From the NCBI RefSeq assembly GCF_016125515.1, contig NZ_WGLO01000004.1, positions 1 to 64,000 on the forward strand: a stretch of 64,000 nt of DNA. Reading direction: 5' to 3'. The position numbers and the translations under genes are program-made. The DNA comes from Hyphomonas sp. GTDB lineage: Bacteria > Pseudomonadota > Alphaproteobacteria > Caulobacterales > Hyphomonadaceae. Positions 8,520 to 18,219 of this stretch are shown here, piece by piece. The notes below the pieces were generated by a model. It was not told where the DNA came from, did not search any database, and saw only the letters and a program-made list of their open reading frames with translations. Numbering within the stretch: the first letter of the stretch is position 1; each line of letters begins with the position of its first letter.

Positions 8520-9518
8520 ATGGCCGACACGACGACAAGACCCGAAACCGTGGTTGCAGATGCCGAGGCGGCAACCGAAGCCCTCGCCCAGGTTAAGGCC
8601 GAGATCGGCCGGGCCATCTTCGGCCAGGAACGGGTGATCGAACTGGCGCTGGCGGCGGTTCTGGCGGGAGGCCACGCGCTGCTGATCGGCGCGCCGGGCC
8701 TTGCCAAAACCCGTCTCGTGGAAGCGATGGGCACCGCGCTCGGCCTCGCCAACCAGCGTATCCAGTTCACGCCGGACCTGATGCCGTCCGACATCCTCGG
8801 CTCCGAGGTTCTGGATGAAACGCCCGGCGGACAGCGCTCGTTCCGCTTCCTCAAGGGGCCGGTCTTCACGCAACTGCTGATGGCCGACGAGATCAACCGC
8901 GCCAGCCCGCGCACGCAATCGGCCCTCCTGCAAGCGATGCAGGAAAAGCATGTGACCGTGGCCGGCGTGCGCCATGACCTGCCGGCGCCGTTCCATGTGC
9001 TGGCGACGCAGAACCCGATCGAGCAGGAAGGCACCTATCCGCTGCCGGAAGCCCAGCTCGACCGTTTCCTGCTCAAGATCGATGTCGGCTATCCGGACCT
9101 CGACACCGAACGCCGCATCCTGATCGAGACAACGCGCGGCGCCGATGCGCCGGTGCGCCCGGCGCTGGATGCGGGGCGGCTGATGGCAATCCAGGCGCTG
9201 GTGCGCCAGATGCCGGTCGGCGAGAAGATCGTGGCCGCGATCCTGAACCTGATCCGCGAAGCGCGGCCGGAACAGACGAGCGATGCGCGCGTCAGGCGGC
9301 TGGTCGACTGGGGCCCCTCCCCGCGCGCCGGTCAAGCCCTGATGCTGGCCGCCCGCTCGCGCGCCCTGCTGCGCGGGCGCCTTGCCCCGTCGATGGAAGA
9401 TGTCGAGGCGCTGGCCGAGCCCTGCCTCGGTCACAGGATGGCGATGCGCTATGACCCGACGGGCGAGGCGCCGATGCTCAGTGACCTGATCAATGACCTT
9501 GCACGGAAGGTGGCGTAA
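8520..9518 (+). CDS. moxR: MoxR family AAA+ ATPase
   Basis: Chaperone-like AAA+ ATPase of the MoxR/RavA clade, thought to remodel or activate VWA-domain partners. Walker A GAPGLAKT near residues 57-64, Walker B LLMADEINRA, and sensor segment ATQNPIEQEGTYPLPEAQLDRF are all canonical. 332 residues from ATG 8520; a GTG at 8496 would add eight residues. It opens a four-gene operon with DUF58, a BatA/DUF4159 protein and a VWA protein, the classic MoxR-Bat arrangement. Confidence 0.93.
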   Translation: MADTTTRPETVVADAEAATEALAQVKAEIGRAIFGQERVIELALAAVLAGGHALLIGAPGLAKTRLVEAMGTALGLANQRIQFTPDLMPSDILGSEVLDETPGGQRSFRFLKGPVFTQLLMADEINRASPRTQSALLQAMQEKHVTVAGVRHDLPAPFHVLATQNPIEQEGTYPLPEAQLDRFLLKIDVGYPDLDTERRILIETTRGADAPVRPALDAGRLMAIQALVRQMPVGEKIVAAILNLIREARPEQTSDARVRRLVDWGPSPRAGQALMLAARSRALLRGRLAPSMEDVEALAEPCLGHRMAMRYDPTGEAPMLSDLINDLARKVA

Positions 9519-9536
9519 GCCGCGAAGACCGAACGG

Positions 9537-10403
9537 ATGACCCCCGCCGCAGATCTTCGCGCTGAAGCCGAACGCCTTGCCCGGCAGTTGCCGGGGCTGA
9601 GCTTCAAGGCCGAAGCCTCCGAAGCGGCGCATATCGGGTCGGCCGGACGCCGGCGTGCCGGGAATGGCGAAACCTTCTGGCAGTACCGGCGCTATGCGCA
9701 GGAAGACGATGCCGCGCGGATTGACTGGCGCCGCTCGGCCAAGGGCAACGACCTCTATGTGCGCGAGACCGAACTCGAGACCGCGCGCACGGTGTTGTTC
9801 TGGGCCGACGACCATCCCGGCTTCCGTTGGAAGGGCGAGGGCGACCTGCGCACCAAGGCCGAAGAAGCAATCCTCCTGATGCTGACGATGGCGATTCCGA
9901 TGTCGCGCGAAGGCGAGCGGATCGGATCGCTGGGGTCCGGGCGCCGGCCGAGTTTCGGCAAACGGGCGGTCGACCGCCTGGCCACGGACCTGCTGCGCGG
10001 AACGGGCAGGCAGTTTCCCGCCCCGCCGCGCGCCGCCGCGACGCTGATCGTCGCCTCTGATTTCTATGATCCGATCCCGGAATGGACGGCGCGGCTCGCG
10101 CCGCTCGCCGCGAAATGCCCAGAAGGCGTGCTGCTGGCCGTGTCGGCCCCGGTCGAACTCGATTTTCCCTTCCAGGGCCGCGTGAAATTCTCCCGGCCCG
10201 GCGCCGCGATTGACCGGATCCTCGGCCGCGCTGAAACGATGCGCGAAGAATACCAGCAGCGCTTCACGGCGCAGCGCGCCGGCCTCGAAACGCTGGCGCG
10301 GCGCATGGGCTGGGGCTTTGCCACGCATGTGACGGGCGCCCCTGCCCTCCAGAGCGCCGCCCGGCTCAAGGCCGAGCTGGAACAGTTCGGAGCGGCGCGG
10401 TGA
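9537..10403 (+). CDS. DUF58 domain-containing protein
   Basis: 288-residue soluble protein with the DUF58 hallmark AQEDDAARIDWRRSAKGNDLYVRETELE around residues 55-85. DUF58 proteins accompany MoxR ATPases and are thought to have a degenerate VWA fold. It starts 18 nt after moxR and its TGA overlaps the next gene's GTG by 4 nt, indicating coupled translation. Biochemical function is not established. Confidence 0.9.
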   Translation: MTPAADLRAEAERLARQLPGLSFKAEASEAAHIGSAGRRRAGNGETFWQYRRYAQEDDAARIDWRRSAKGNDLYVRETELETARTVLFWADDHPGFRWKGEGDLRTKAEEAILLMLTMAIPMSREGERIGSLGSGRRPSFGKRAVDRLATDLLRGTGRQFPAPPRAAATLIVASDFYDPIPEWTARLAPLAAKCPEGVLLAVSAPVELDFPFQGRVKFSRPGAAIDRILGRAETMREEYQQRFTAQRAGLETLARRMGWGFATHVTGAPALQSAARLKAELEQFGAAR

Positions 10404-13252
10404 CTGCTTTCGGTCCGTTCCTTCTGGGTGCCCCCTGGGCGCTCGCCGCGCTTGTGGCGCTGCCGATCATCTGGTGGGTGCTGCGCGCCACGCCGCCCGT
10501 GCCGAAGGCGGCGGAGCTGCCGTCGCTGCGATTGCTGGACGGCGCACAGCCGCGTGAGGAGACCCCGGCCCGCACGCCCTGGTGGGTGTGGCTGATCCGG
10601 ACGCTCGCCGTGCTCGCCGCCATCGTCGGCCTGTCGCAACCTGTCTATGCGCCCGGCGCGCAGAGCACGGAGGCCGGCGAACAGGGACCGGTGTTGATCG
10701 TCATCGACAATGGCTGGCCGTCGGCGCCGCGCTGGAATGAACTGACCAACGCGGCCAGCGCAACGTTGGATGCCGGCAGCCGCGATACGCCGGTGCACCT
10801 TCTACTGACGGCGCCGCAGCAACTGAACGCCGATCCGGCTGAGCGCTTGTCCAAGTCTGATCTTGGCAAGCGGATCAGTACGCTGCAGCCCCAACCCTGG
10901 AACACGGACCGCGCCGACGCGCTGCAGCGGCTGGACGAGTCCGGGCTGAAACCGGCGCGCATCTTCTGGGCCAGCGACGGCATGGAATCTGTCGCCGGCA
11001 CCGCCTTTGCGGCCGATCTTGGCGCCCGCGCGCCGCTGACCGTGTTTGCCGCGCCGGCCATCGGGCCCGCTGCGATCACCGGCCTTTCCGCCGAAACCGA
11101 TGCGGTCACCGTGCGCCTTGCGCGCGCGGATCCGAGCGGCGAAGCCCGCGCCTTCGTCTCCGCCCAGACGCGCGACGGCTCCGCCATCGGCTCAGCGGAG
11201 GCAACCTTCGCGGCTGGCGAGCTGACGACGACCGCCGAATTCAAGATTCCCGCCGCCGCGCTAGCCCGCGTCGCGCGGTTCAATGTGACCGGACGTTCGG
11301 GGGCCGGCACCGTCTGGCTCTGGGACTCGGTGGACCGCACGCGCCGCGTCAGCCTCGTCGATTCCGGCACTGAGGCGCAGCCTCTGCTCTCGGACATGCA
11401 TTATATCCGCAAGGCGCTCGAACCCTTCGCGTCGATCTCCACCGGCGACATCGACACGGTGGTGGCGACCTCGCCCGACGCGATCATCCTGTCCGATGTC
11501 GGACAGATCCCGGCGGCCGAAGTCGAGACGCTGACCAAATGGGTTGAGGAAGGCGGCGCGCTGATCCGGTTTGCCGGACCGCGCCTCGCCGCGCAGGGCG
11601 ACGAGCTGTTGCCGGTTGGCCTGCGCCGCTCGTCGCGCGCGCTCGGCGGCACGCTGGCCTGGGAAGAGCCGCAAGGCCTGGCCGCTTTTCCTGAAACCTC
11701 GCCCTTCTCCGGCCTGCCGGTTCCGAAGGACATCAAGGTGCGCCAGCAGGTTCTCGCCCGTCCGGACCCGGAGCTTTCGCACAAGACCTGGGCGCGGCTC
11801 GATGACGGCTCGCCGCTGGTGACCGCCGACGCGCGCGGCGCCGGCATGCTGATCTTGTTCCATGTCACAGCGGGACCGGACTGGGCAGACCTTGCCTATT
11901 CGGGCCTGTTCGAACAGATGCTGCGCCGGGCCATCACGGCCGGGCGCGGCGAAGCCATCGAAGACACCGAAGGCACCTACACGCCCCAGCTTACGCTGGA
12001 CGGTTTCGGCCGGTTGTCCGGCGCGAGCACCAATGCCGCGCCGATCAAGGCGACGGAGTTTGCCACGACGGTGCCGTCGGAAATCCATCCGCCCGGCCTC
12101 TATCAAGGCCCGGCCGGCACACGCGCGCTGAATGCCGGCGCCGGCGCGAAGCCGGAACTGATCCGCGATTGGCCGCCAGCGGCGCGCCTTCTGGGCGACG
12201 CCGAAGCGCGCTCGCTGCGCCTGGCCGGCCCCCTGCTCGCCCTCGCCGCAGGCTTGCTCGCGCTGGACCTCTTCATCGCCTTGTTCGTAGCCGGACGGTT
12301 GCGGATGTTCATGCCCCGGCCGAAGACGGCGAACCTGGCGGCCGCCTTCGCAGCTCTGGCTGCCTTTGCGCTGATGACCCCCGAGCGGGCGCTGGCGCAG
12401 TATGACTACCAGCTCATGCCCGATGGCAGCTACCGGGCAGTGTCCACCGAATCGCGCGTGGTGCCCCTGCCCGGCAATGATACGCCCCAGAAGCAGATCG
12501 ACGCCGCCCTCGAAATGCGCCTCGGCTATGTCGAGACTTCGGACAGCGCGCTGAACGCCCGCACCCGCGCCGGGCTGATTGGTCTGTCCAACATCCTCCT
12601 GATGCGGACGTCTGTCGAGCCAGCCGAACCGCACGCGCTGGACCTCGAAGCAGACGCGCTGGAACTCTACCCGCTGATCTATTTCAACGTGCCCGGCAAT
12701 GCCTCGCCACTGTCGGACAAAGCCGTGCAGCGGCTCAACGCCTACCTGCGCTCCGGCGGCGCGCTGCTGATCGACACGCGTGCAGGCGAAACCGTCGGGA
12801 CGCAGACCGATGTCACGCCTCTTGAGACACTTCTGGAAGGCCTTGATGTGCCGCCGCTTCAGCCGGTGCCCCCGAACCATGTTCTCTCGCGCAGCTTCTA
12901 CTTGATCAACGACTTTCCCGGCCGCTTCGCCGGGCGGCGGCTCTGGATCGAGCAGGCTGGCCAGCCGGGCGCGCCGCGCGGGGATGGCGTGTCCCGCCTG
13001 TTCATTGGTGACGCGGACTGGGCCTCGGCCTGGGCGGTCGACAAGAACGGACGCGATCTTTACTCCGTCGACGGAGGCGCCGAGCAGCGCGAGACGGCCC
13101 GCCGGTTCGGCGTGAACCTCGTGATGTACGTGCTGACCGGCAGCTACAAGGACGATCAGGTCCACGTTCCCGCGTTGCTGGAGCGTCTGGGCGAACGCGA
13201 TGACGGCACGCGAGACCCGCGTCTGCCGGACACGGAAGGCGCCCCGGAATGA
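10400..13252 (+). CDS. BatA-like and DUF4159 membrane protein
   Basis: Large 950-residue protein. The N-terminal 80 residues form the BatA-type membrane domain (helices near 6-25 and 57-78, with WVLRATPPVPKAAELPSLRLL between them). A long extracytoplasmic segment follows, then a helical pair near 610-670, and a C-terminal DUF4159 domain (about 690-930), a glutamine-amidotransferase-like fold of unknown activity. GTG start inside the DUF58 stop codon; the stop in turn overlaps the next ATG by 4 nt. In this operon type it likely forms a membrane complex with the VWA protein. Confidence 0.88.
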   Translation: MTAFGPFLLGAPWALAALVALPIIWWVLRATPPVPKAAELPSLRLLDGAQPREETPARTPWWVWLIRTLAVLAAIVGLSQPVYAPGAQSTEAGEQGPVLIVIDNGWPSAPRWNELTNAASATLDAGSRDTPVHLLLTAPQQLNADPAERLSKSDLGKRISTLQPQPWNTDRADALQRLDESGLKPARIFWASDGMESVAGTAFAADLGARAPLTVFAAPAIGPAAITGLSAETDAVTVRLARADPSGEARAFVSAQTRDGSAIGSAEATFAAGELTTTAEFKIPAAALARVARFNVTGRSGAGTVWLWDSVDRTRRVSLVDSGTEAQPLLSDMHYIRKALEPFASISTGDIDTVVATSPDAIILSDVGQIPAAEVETLTKWVEEGGALIRFAGPRLAAQGDELLPVGLRRSSRALGGTLAWEEPQGLAAFPETSPFSGLPVPKDIKVRQQVLARPDPELSHKTWARLDDGSPLVTADARGAGMLILFHVTAGPDWADLAYSGLFEQMLRRAITAGRGEAIEDTEGTYTPQLTLDGFGRLSGASTNAAPIKATEFATTVPSEIHPPGLYQGPAGTRALNAGAGAKPELIRDWPPAARLLGDAEARSLRLAGPLLALAAGLLALDLFIALFVAGRLRMFMPRPKTANLAAAFAALAAFALMTPERALAQYDYQLMPDGSYRAVSTESRVVPLPGNDTPQKQIDAALEMRLGYVETSDSALNARTRAGLIGLSNILLMRTSVEPAEPHALDLEADALELYPLIYFNVPGNASPLSDKAVQRLNAYLRSGGALLIDTRAGETVGTQTDVTPLETLLEGLDVPPLQPVPPNHVLSRSFYLINDFPGRFAGRRLWIEQAGQPGAPRGDGVSRLFIGDADWASAWAVDKNGRDLYSVDGGAEQRETARRFGVNLVMYVLTGSYKDDQVHVPALLERLGERDDGTRDPRLPDTEGAPE

Positions 13253-15288
13253 ACGAGGCTGTCCGACTGAGTTTCGAGCCGTTCCTCGGCTGGCCACTGT
13301 TCTGGGCGCTTGCTGGCCTGACGGCGGCGGCCTGGATCGCCTACATCGCCCTGCGCGGACGCGCCTGGCTGACCCGCGCGCTAGGTCTGCTGCTGCTTTG
13401 CGCCGCGCTACTGAACCCGTCGCTGGTGCATGAGGAGCGCGAGCCCCTTCCCTCCGTGGCAGCCGTGATCCTTGACCGGTCCGAAAGCATGCAGTTCGGC
13501 GACCGGCAGAAAGCCGCCCAAGCGGCCTACAATGCGCTCACCGCCAAACTGGCGGAAGACAAGACGCTGGAAGTGCGTACGCTGGAAACCAATCCCGGCG
13601 ATGACGGCACCTACCTCCACGGCGCGCTGGAAGGCTTGATGTCGGATGTCCCGCGCGACCGGATCGCCGGCGCGATCTTCATCACCGATGGCCAGATCCA
13701 CGATCTTCCGGACCCGGAACAGACCGACTCCCTGATCGGCCCCCTGCACGGCCTCATCGCGGGCGATGAAGACCGCGGCGACCGCAGCGTGCGCATCGTC
13801 AACGCCCCGAATTTCGGCATCGTCGGCGAAGGCGCAGACCTCGTCGTGCGCGTGGAAGATCCGCGTGGCGGCGATGTGGACCTCGACGTCTCCGTAAACG
13901 GCGGCACGCCGGAGCGCGTGCGCGTGAAGGCCGGCGAAGACACCACACTGCCGATCGAGATCGAGCGGCGCGGCGAAAACATGGTGGTGATCGAAGCGCC
14001 GCCCGGGCCCGAAGAACTGACCCTCGCCAACAACCGCACCGCGATGACCATCGCCGGCGTGCGCGACCGTCTGCGAGTGTTGCTGGTAACCGGCAAGCCG
14101 AACCAGGCCGGGCGTGTCTGGCGCGACCTTCTGAAATCCGACCCGTCGGTTGATCTCGTCCACTTCACCATCCTGCGCCCGCCTTTCAAGACCGACTATG
14201 CTCGGCCCGAAGAACTGGCCCTGATCGCCTTCCCGACCGAGGAATTGTTCGAAGAGAAGCTGACCGAATTCGACCTGATCATCTTCGACCAGTATGAACG
14301 TCAGGGCGTCATCACGCAGGCCTATCTCGCCAACATGTCACGCTATGTGGCCGATGGCGGCGCGCTGCTGATCGTGGCGGGCGAACAATTCGCCGGGCCG
14401 GCCAGCCTTGCGCGTTCCCCGCTCGCATCGGTCCTGCCCGCAACGCCTACAGGCGTGATCCGTACCGGGAGCTTCAAGCCGAAACTGACTGGCCCAGGCA
14501 AACGCCATTCCGTCACCGCACCGCTGGACGACAGCCATTGGGGCGAATGGATGCGCTATATCGAAGCCGACGCCGTGGCCGGCGATGTGCTGATCAGCGG
14601 CCCGGAAGACCGCCCGCTGCTGATCGTCGACCGCGTCGACAAGGGCCGTGTCGGCATGCTGATGTCGGACCAGATCTGGCTATGGGCGAGCGGCCATGAT
14701 GGCGGCGGCCCCTTTGCCGAACTGATCCGGCGCATGGTGCACTGGATGATGAAGGAACCCGAACTGGAAGAGCGGCGGCTGTCGATCCAGGCAGACAGCG
14801 GCAAGGCCAGCGTGGAACTGCGCACCCTGCTCGATACCGCGCCGCCGCTGGAAATCCAGACACCGGAAGGCGACGTCATCAAGCCGCGCTGGACCAATCG
14901 CAGCCCCGGCGTATTCACCGCCGAAACGCCCATCGACCAGCTCGGCATCTACCGCGCACGTTCCGGCGGGCTGGAAGCGATTGCCCTGAACGGGCCTGCA
15001 AATCCGAAGGAATATGCGGACCTCACCTCTACGGCAGACGTGCTCGAACCGGTTGCCAAAGCGACCGGTGGCGGTGTGTTCAGGCTCAATGAGGCGGGTA
15101 CGAACCTTCCGGAGATCCGGCGCATCGGAAACCAGCGCACCGCTTCGGGCAGTGGCTGGCTCGGCCTGCGCGAACGCAATGCCTATGCGGTACGCTCGTC
15201 CACCAGCCAGCCACTCCTGCCAGGCATCCTGGCGGCCGCTGCGCTGATCCTGATGCTGCTGCTTGCCTGGCGGCGCGAAGGCCGCTGA
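13249..15288 (+). CDS. VWA-like membrane protein of the MoxR operon
   Basis: 679-residue protein with two N-terminal membrane helices, a VWA-like domain (LDRSESMQF fits the D-x-S-x-S metal site; GAIFITDGQIHD follows), a class I amidotransferase-like central part (RVLLVTGKPNQAGRVWRDLL and GGALLIVAGEQF) and one C-terminal helix. Homologues end MoxR-DUF58-DUF4159 operons and are generally left as hypothetical. ATG overlaps the upstream stop by 4 nt. The operon ends 4 bp from a convergent gene, so no separate terminator is visible. Confidence 0.85.
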   Translation: MNEAVRLSFEPFLGWPLFWALAGLTAAAWIAYIALRGRAWLTRALGLLLLCAALLNPSLVHEEREPLPSVAAVILDRSESMQFGDRQKAAQAAYNALTAKLAEDKTLEVRTLETNPGDDGTYLHGALEGLMSDVPRDRIAGAIFITDGQIHDLPDPEQTDSLIGPLHGLIAGDEDRGDRSVRIVNAPNFGIVGEGADLVVRVEDPRGGDVDLDVSVNGGTPERVRVKAGEDTTLPIEIERRGENMVVIEAPPGPEELTLANNRTAMTIAGVRDRLRVLLVTGKPNQAGRVWRDLLKSDPSVDLVHFTILRPPFKTDYARPEELALIAFPTEELFEEKLTEFDLIIFDQYERQGVITQAYLANMSRYVADGGALLIVAGEQFAGPASLARSPLASVLPATPTGVIRTGSFKPKLTGPGKRHSVTAPLDDSHWGEWMRYIEADAVAGDVLISGPEDRPLLIVDRVDKGRVGMLMSDQIWLWASGHDGGGPFAELIRRMVHWMMKEPELEERRLSIQADSGKASVELRTLLDTAPPLEIQTPEGDVIKPRWTNRSPGVFTAETPIDQLGIYRARSGGLEAIALNGPANPKEYADLTSTADVLEPVAKATGGGVFRLNEAGTNLPEIRRIGNQRTASGSGWLGLRERNAYAVRSSTSQPLLPGILAAAALILMLLLAWRREGR

Positions 15289-15292
15289 AACG

Positions 15293-16420
15293 CTATTCGC
15301 CGAGCACGTCGACCGGATCGACCAGCTGAACATCGCTCAGCTGGTCCAGATAGGCCTCGTAATGGACCTTGTGCGAGGCGCCGACCACATTGAGCACGCG
15401 CGCGCCCGGATGGTTGGCCATGGCCGCGCGGATGTTCGAGACCATGCGCAGGTTGCGCGTCTCGTACCAGGCCACGTATTGCCGGCCGAAGTAATCCGGC
15501 CCGCCCAGCGTGAGCGCGCGGCGGAAATCGTTCTCCACGAACGCGCGCGCGGTGGCGGGCGTATTCATCAGCCGGTAATAGGCCAGCAGGTCGTCGCCCG
15601 TGGTGATCGACTTCTCCAGCGCTTCGAGCGCAGCCATTTCCGGAATGTCGGCCGCGCGCGCTTCCTCCCAAATCCCGAGGATCGCGGCATCGAACCCCTC
15701 GCCTGTGCCTCCAAAGACGATGTCCGATGTGTGGTCATCCACCGCGTAGACGCGCTGCAGCCCGAGGCGCGCCGCGAGCACGGCGGCCACGTCATAGCTT
15801 TCGTTGGAATACTTCCGTGTACGGTTGAGTACGCCGAGCATCCAGTCATCGACGCCGTCCCCCTTGGTCCGCTCGGCGTCCGGCAATTGCAGCCACTGGA
15901 CCATGGCCGAAGCGCGGTCACCGCTGGCAACAAACAGGGAGGCCAGACGCCGCCGCTCGGCGGCCGACGGCTCATCCGGCCAATCGGCCAGCATTTGCTC
16001 CGCCGCAGCCCGCGCCGCCGGCTGATCGAGCCCCGCGGATGCGGCCGCCTCGGTCAGGTCGATGCAATAATCGTTGAAGACGCTGCCATAGGTGTCCGGA
16101 TTGATCCGGATCAATTCGCACTGCTCGCCGCTCAGGCCTTCATGAGTGATGATGTCCGGACCGAATGCCGCCAGCCGCGCGAGCAGTGGCTCCAGCAGCG
16201 TGCGGTCGAACCCTTCCCCGAGCCCGGAGAGATGCGTGCTGGCGAGCACAAAGACCTGCGTCTTCGGGCCCGCCACATTCTCGCGCCAGGCGCTGGGCAG
16301 GAAGGTCGCGCCATAGGCGGCTTTTTCCGCGACAATCGGATCTGCGGGGGTAATGTCGGGCGTCGCGGCGCAGCTTGCGAGCGCGATCAGGCTCAAGCCG
16401 GCGAAAAGTTTCTGCATCAT
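15293..16420 (-). CDS. DUF5694-like lipoprotein
   Basis: 375 residues with a lipoprotein signal: SLIALASC gives a lipobox with Cys near residue 18. The body begins QVFVLASTHLSG and ends RVLNVVGASHKVHYEAYLDQLSDVQLVDP, the paired His-bearing blocks of the DUF5694 family, distantly related to TraB/EreA/ChaN-type proteins. Expected location is the periplasmic face of a membrane. Monocistronic, convergent with the MoxR operon. Reaction unknown. Confidence 0.7.
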   Translation of the reverse strand: MMQKLFAGLSLIALASCAATPDITPADPIVAEKAAYGATFLPSAWRENVAGPKTQVFVLASTHLSGLGEGFDRTLLEPLLARLAAFGPDIITHEGLSGEQCELIRINPDTYGSVFNDYCIDLTEAAASAGLDQPAARAAAEQMLADWPDEPSAAERRRLASLFVASGDRASAMVQWLQLPDAERTKGDGVDDWMLGVLNRTRKYSNESYDVAAVLAARLGLQRVYAVDDHTSDIVFGGTGEGFDAAILGIWEEARAADIPEMAALEALEKSITTGDDLLAYYRLMNTPATARAFVENDFRRALTLGGPDYFGRQYVAWYETRNLRMVSNIRAAMANHPGARVLNVVGASHKVHYEAYLDQLSDVQLVDPVDVLGE

Positions 16421-16515
16421 GTGAAGGCTCCGCAGCGGTGTGGACGGTGCCGGACGCGGAATACACCGCCGCCGGCCCAGGCTGCTGCCTCAAGACGACG
16501 AGGGCCTACCCGCTG

Positions 16516-17007
16516 TCAAGGCGCGGTGACGAGGCCTTCCAGCGCACTGGCATCGCCCGCAAGATCGCGCACCATCACCCGGCCCTGATCCTGCGGACCT
16601 GGAAAGGTCAGCTTGTTGCGCGGCGCCACGACGAAGCCGGCCTTGCCGAACAGGCTGTGCGCACCGATCAGTATGGCCGCTGGCCAGCCCGCCTGCTTGC
16701 CCGCCTCAAGCGCCGCCTCGGTGATGCGAAGGCTGAGGAAATTGCCGCGGTGTGCGGGATCGACCGCGACGGGGCCGCAGAAAAGCGCCGGCCGGCGCGC
16801 CTCCCCTACAACCAGCGGCCAGACGCGGCACACGCCGACGACCTTCCCGTCTTCGACCGCAACGCGATTGATGTACGGCAGCGACGCCGAAAACTCGCGC
16901 AGGCGCTCGGCCGTCTTGGCAAAGTGGCCCGGGCCGAACGTGCGGTCGAAGAGGTCTTCGATCGCATCGGCATGCAGCGCAGGGGTTTCGGGGACAATCT
17001 CGATCAT
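16516..17007 (-). CDS. GNAT family N-acetyltransferase
   Basis: 163-residue single-domain acetyltransferase. The acetyl-CoA loop is recognisable in FCGPVAVDPAHRGNFLSLRITEAALEAGKQAGWPAAILIGAHSLFGKAGF (beta-4, then a slightly degenerate R-G-N-F loop, then the beta-5/alpha-4 FGKAGF block). This subfamily (YhbS-like) acts on unknown substrates. It precedes an acyltransferase gene in opposite reading order but the same strand, with a 61-bp gap. Confidence 0.85.
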   Translation of the reverse strand: MIEIVPETPALHADAIEDLFDRTFGPGHFAKTAERLREFSASLPYINRVAVEDGKVVGVCRVWPLVVGEARRPALFCGPVAVDPAHRGNFLSLRITEAALEAGKQAGWPAAILIGAHSLFGKAGFVVAPRNKLTFPGPQDQGRVMVRDLAGDASALEGLVTAP

Positions 17008-17068
17008 GGCGGGCGCCTCTAGGGCGCATTCGGCGCGCCTGCAAGGGCCGCCCCTCCGCCGCGGGCCT

Positions 17069-17971
17069 TCAGGGCGCGAAATTCGCGTCGGGATCAGTCA
17101 GCAGGGCATAGGAGACATGGTGCTTGAGCTTCTCGGTGACCGTCGCCGGCTCGCCTTGCAGCCGGTCGGGATGGATCATCTCGCCGAAGGTCATGCGGAT
17201 CTTCGAGCCGCGCTTGTTCAAGAGTTCATGGAACAGCGTGATGTCGCGCAGCTCGTTCGAGAGATCGCAGAAGAGGTAATATAGCGCCGAATTGCGTGCA
17301 TCGAGGTTCAGCGGCACGACCGGGGCGGCCTGTTTGCGGGCGAGCCCCACAACCGTCGGGAACCAGTCCTTCTCTTCCATCTGGCCGCCTACCTTCCGGG
17401 CGAGACGCCCGGACGGGAAAATCACAACGCACTTCTCCTGGGCGAACGCCTCGGCCGCGCGCTTCAGGGTCTCGCGGGCCTTGGCCGGCGACCGCTTGGC
17501 CACAACCCATTCCACCGGAATGATCACGTCCTCGAAGCGCGGGTTCACCCGGATCGCATCTGCGTTCGCAAAAAAGACGATGTCGTCACGCTTTTTCTTC
17601 AGCAGGTCCCAGACGGCCACGCCGTCCGCCAGGCCCGTCGGGTGATTCGCGGCCACGACGCAGCGGCCCGTCTCCGGCAGCCGGTCGAGGCCGGAGACCG
17701 TCATGTCGAAGGACAGCTGCCGGGACAGGCGGTCAAACGACTCGCGCCCCGTCAGCTCGACGAGTTCATCCGCCATGGCCCGGGCCTTGCCATAGCCCAG
17801 GATCGCGTAAAGCAGCGGCCGGGCCACGGGCCAGGCGGGGCTGGCGCGCAGCTTCGGGCAGCGCTCCTCGATCAGGACGTCCACGATATGGGCGTCCGTG
17901 CGCTCCTCGGCTGGAAGGAAGGCGTCCAGTGAACGGCTCTTGGCTGGCGGAACGACCGTATCGTCAGTCAT
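17069..17971 (-). CDS. Lysophospholipid acyltransferase family protein
   Basis: PlsC-like acyltransferase, likely acting at the inner membrane on lysolipids or a related acceptor. The acyl-acceptor motif is NHPTGLADG, and block III is IFPSGRLAR (in place of the FPEGTR of PlsC). About 300 residues from ATG 17971, chosen because a GGGAGGG-AAAAGAGG purine tract precedes it; an in-frame ATG at 18046 would add 25 residues. The NHPTG variant is shared with a group of proteobacterial acyltransferases whose substrates are not settled. Confidence 0.8.
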   Translation of the reverse strand: MTDDTVVPPAKSRSLDAFLPAEERTDAHIVDVLIEERCPKLRASPAWPVARPLLYAILGYGKARAMADELVELTGRESFDRLSRQLSFDMTVSGLDRLPETGRCVVAANHPTGLADGVAVWDLLKKKRDDIVFFANADAIRVNPRFEDVIIPVEWVVAKRSPAKARETLKRAAEAFAQEKCVVIFPSGRLARKVGGQMEEKDWFPTVVGLARKQAAPVVPLNLDARNSALYYLFCDLSNELRDITLFHELLNKRGSKIRMTFGEMIHPDRLQGEPATVTEKLKHHVSYALLTDPDANFAP

Positions 17972-18219
17972 TGTGGCCTCTTTTCCCTCCCGAATGCCCG
18001 TCTCGCGGGCTTCAGGGAAGCATAAGCTGGCCCCGGCGGGCTGCATAGGGACCCCCGCAGACCGGCCGCGCCAAAAAAGTTCGATTCAGGGCCATTTTAA
18101 AGACTTCGGAAAGTTTCGATTTACCAAGGCGCAAGACGCGCGTGGCATGGTGAACCCATCACGGGCCCCGGCTTAACGCTTCCGGCCCGCCAGCCAGTTC
18201 CTAGACGGGGTAGATGTAT

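Noticed and set aside
8469-10328. Long minus-strand frame opposite moxR and the DUF58 gene
   Set aside because: It is an antisense shadow of well-supported genes; its translation is Arg/His/Gly-rich and matches no family.
11261-13297. 678-codon minus-strand frame opposite the DUF4159 gene
   Set aside because: Shadow; no recognisable domain or ribosome site.
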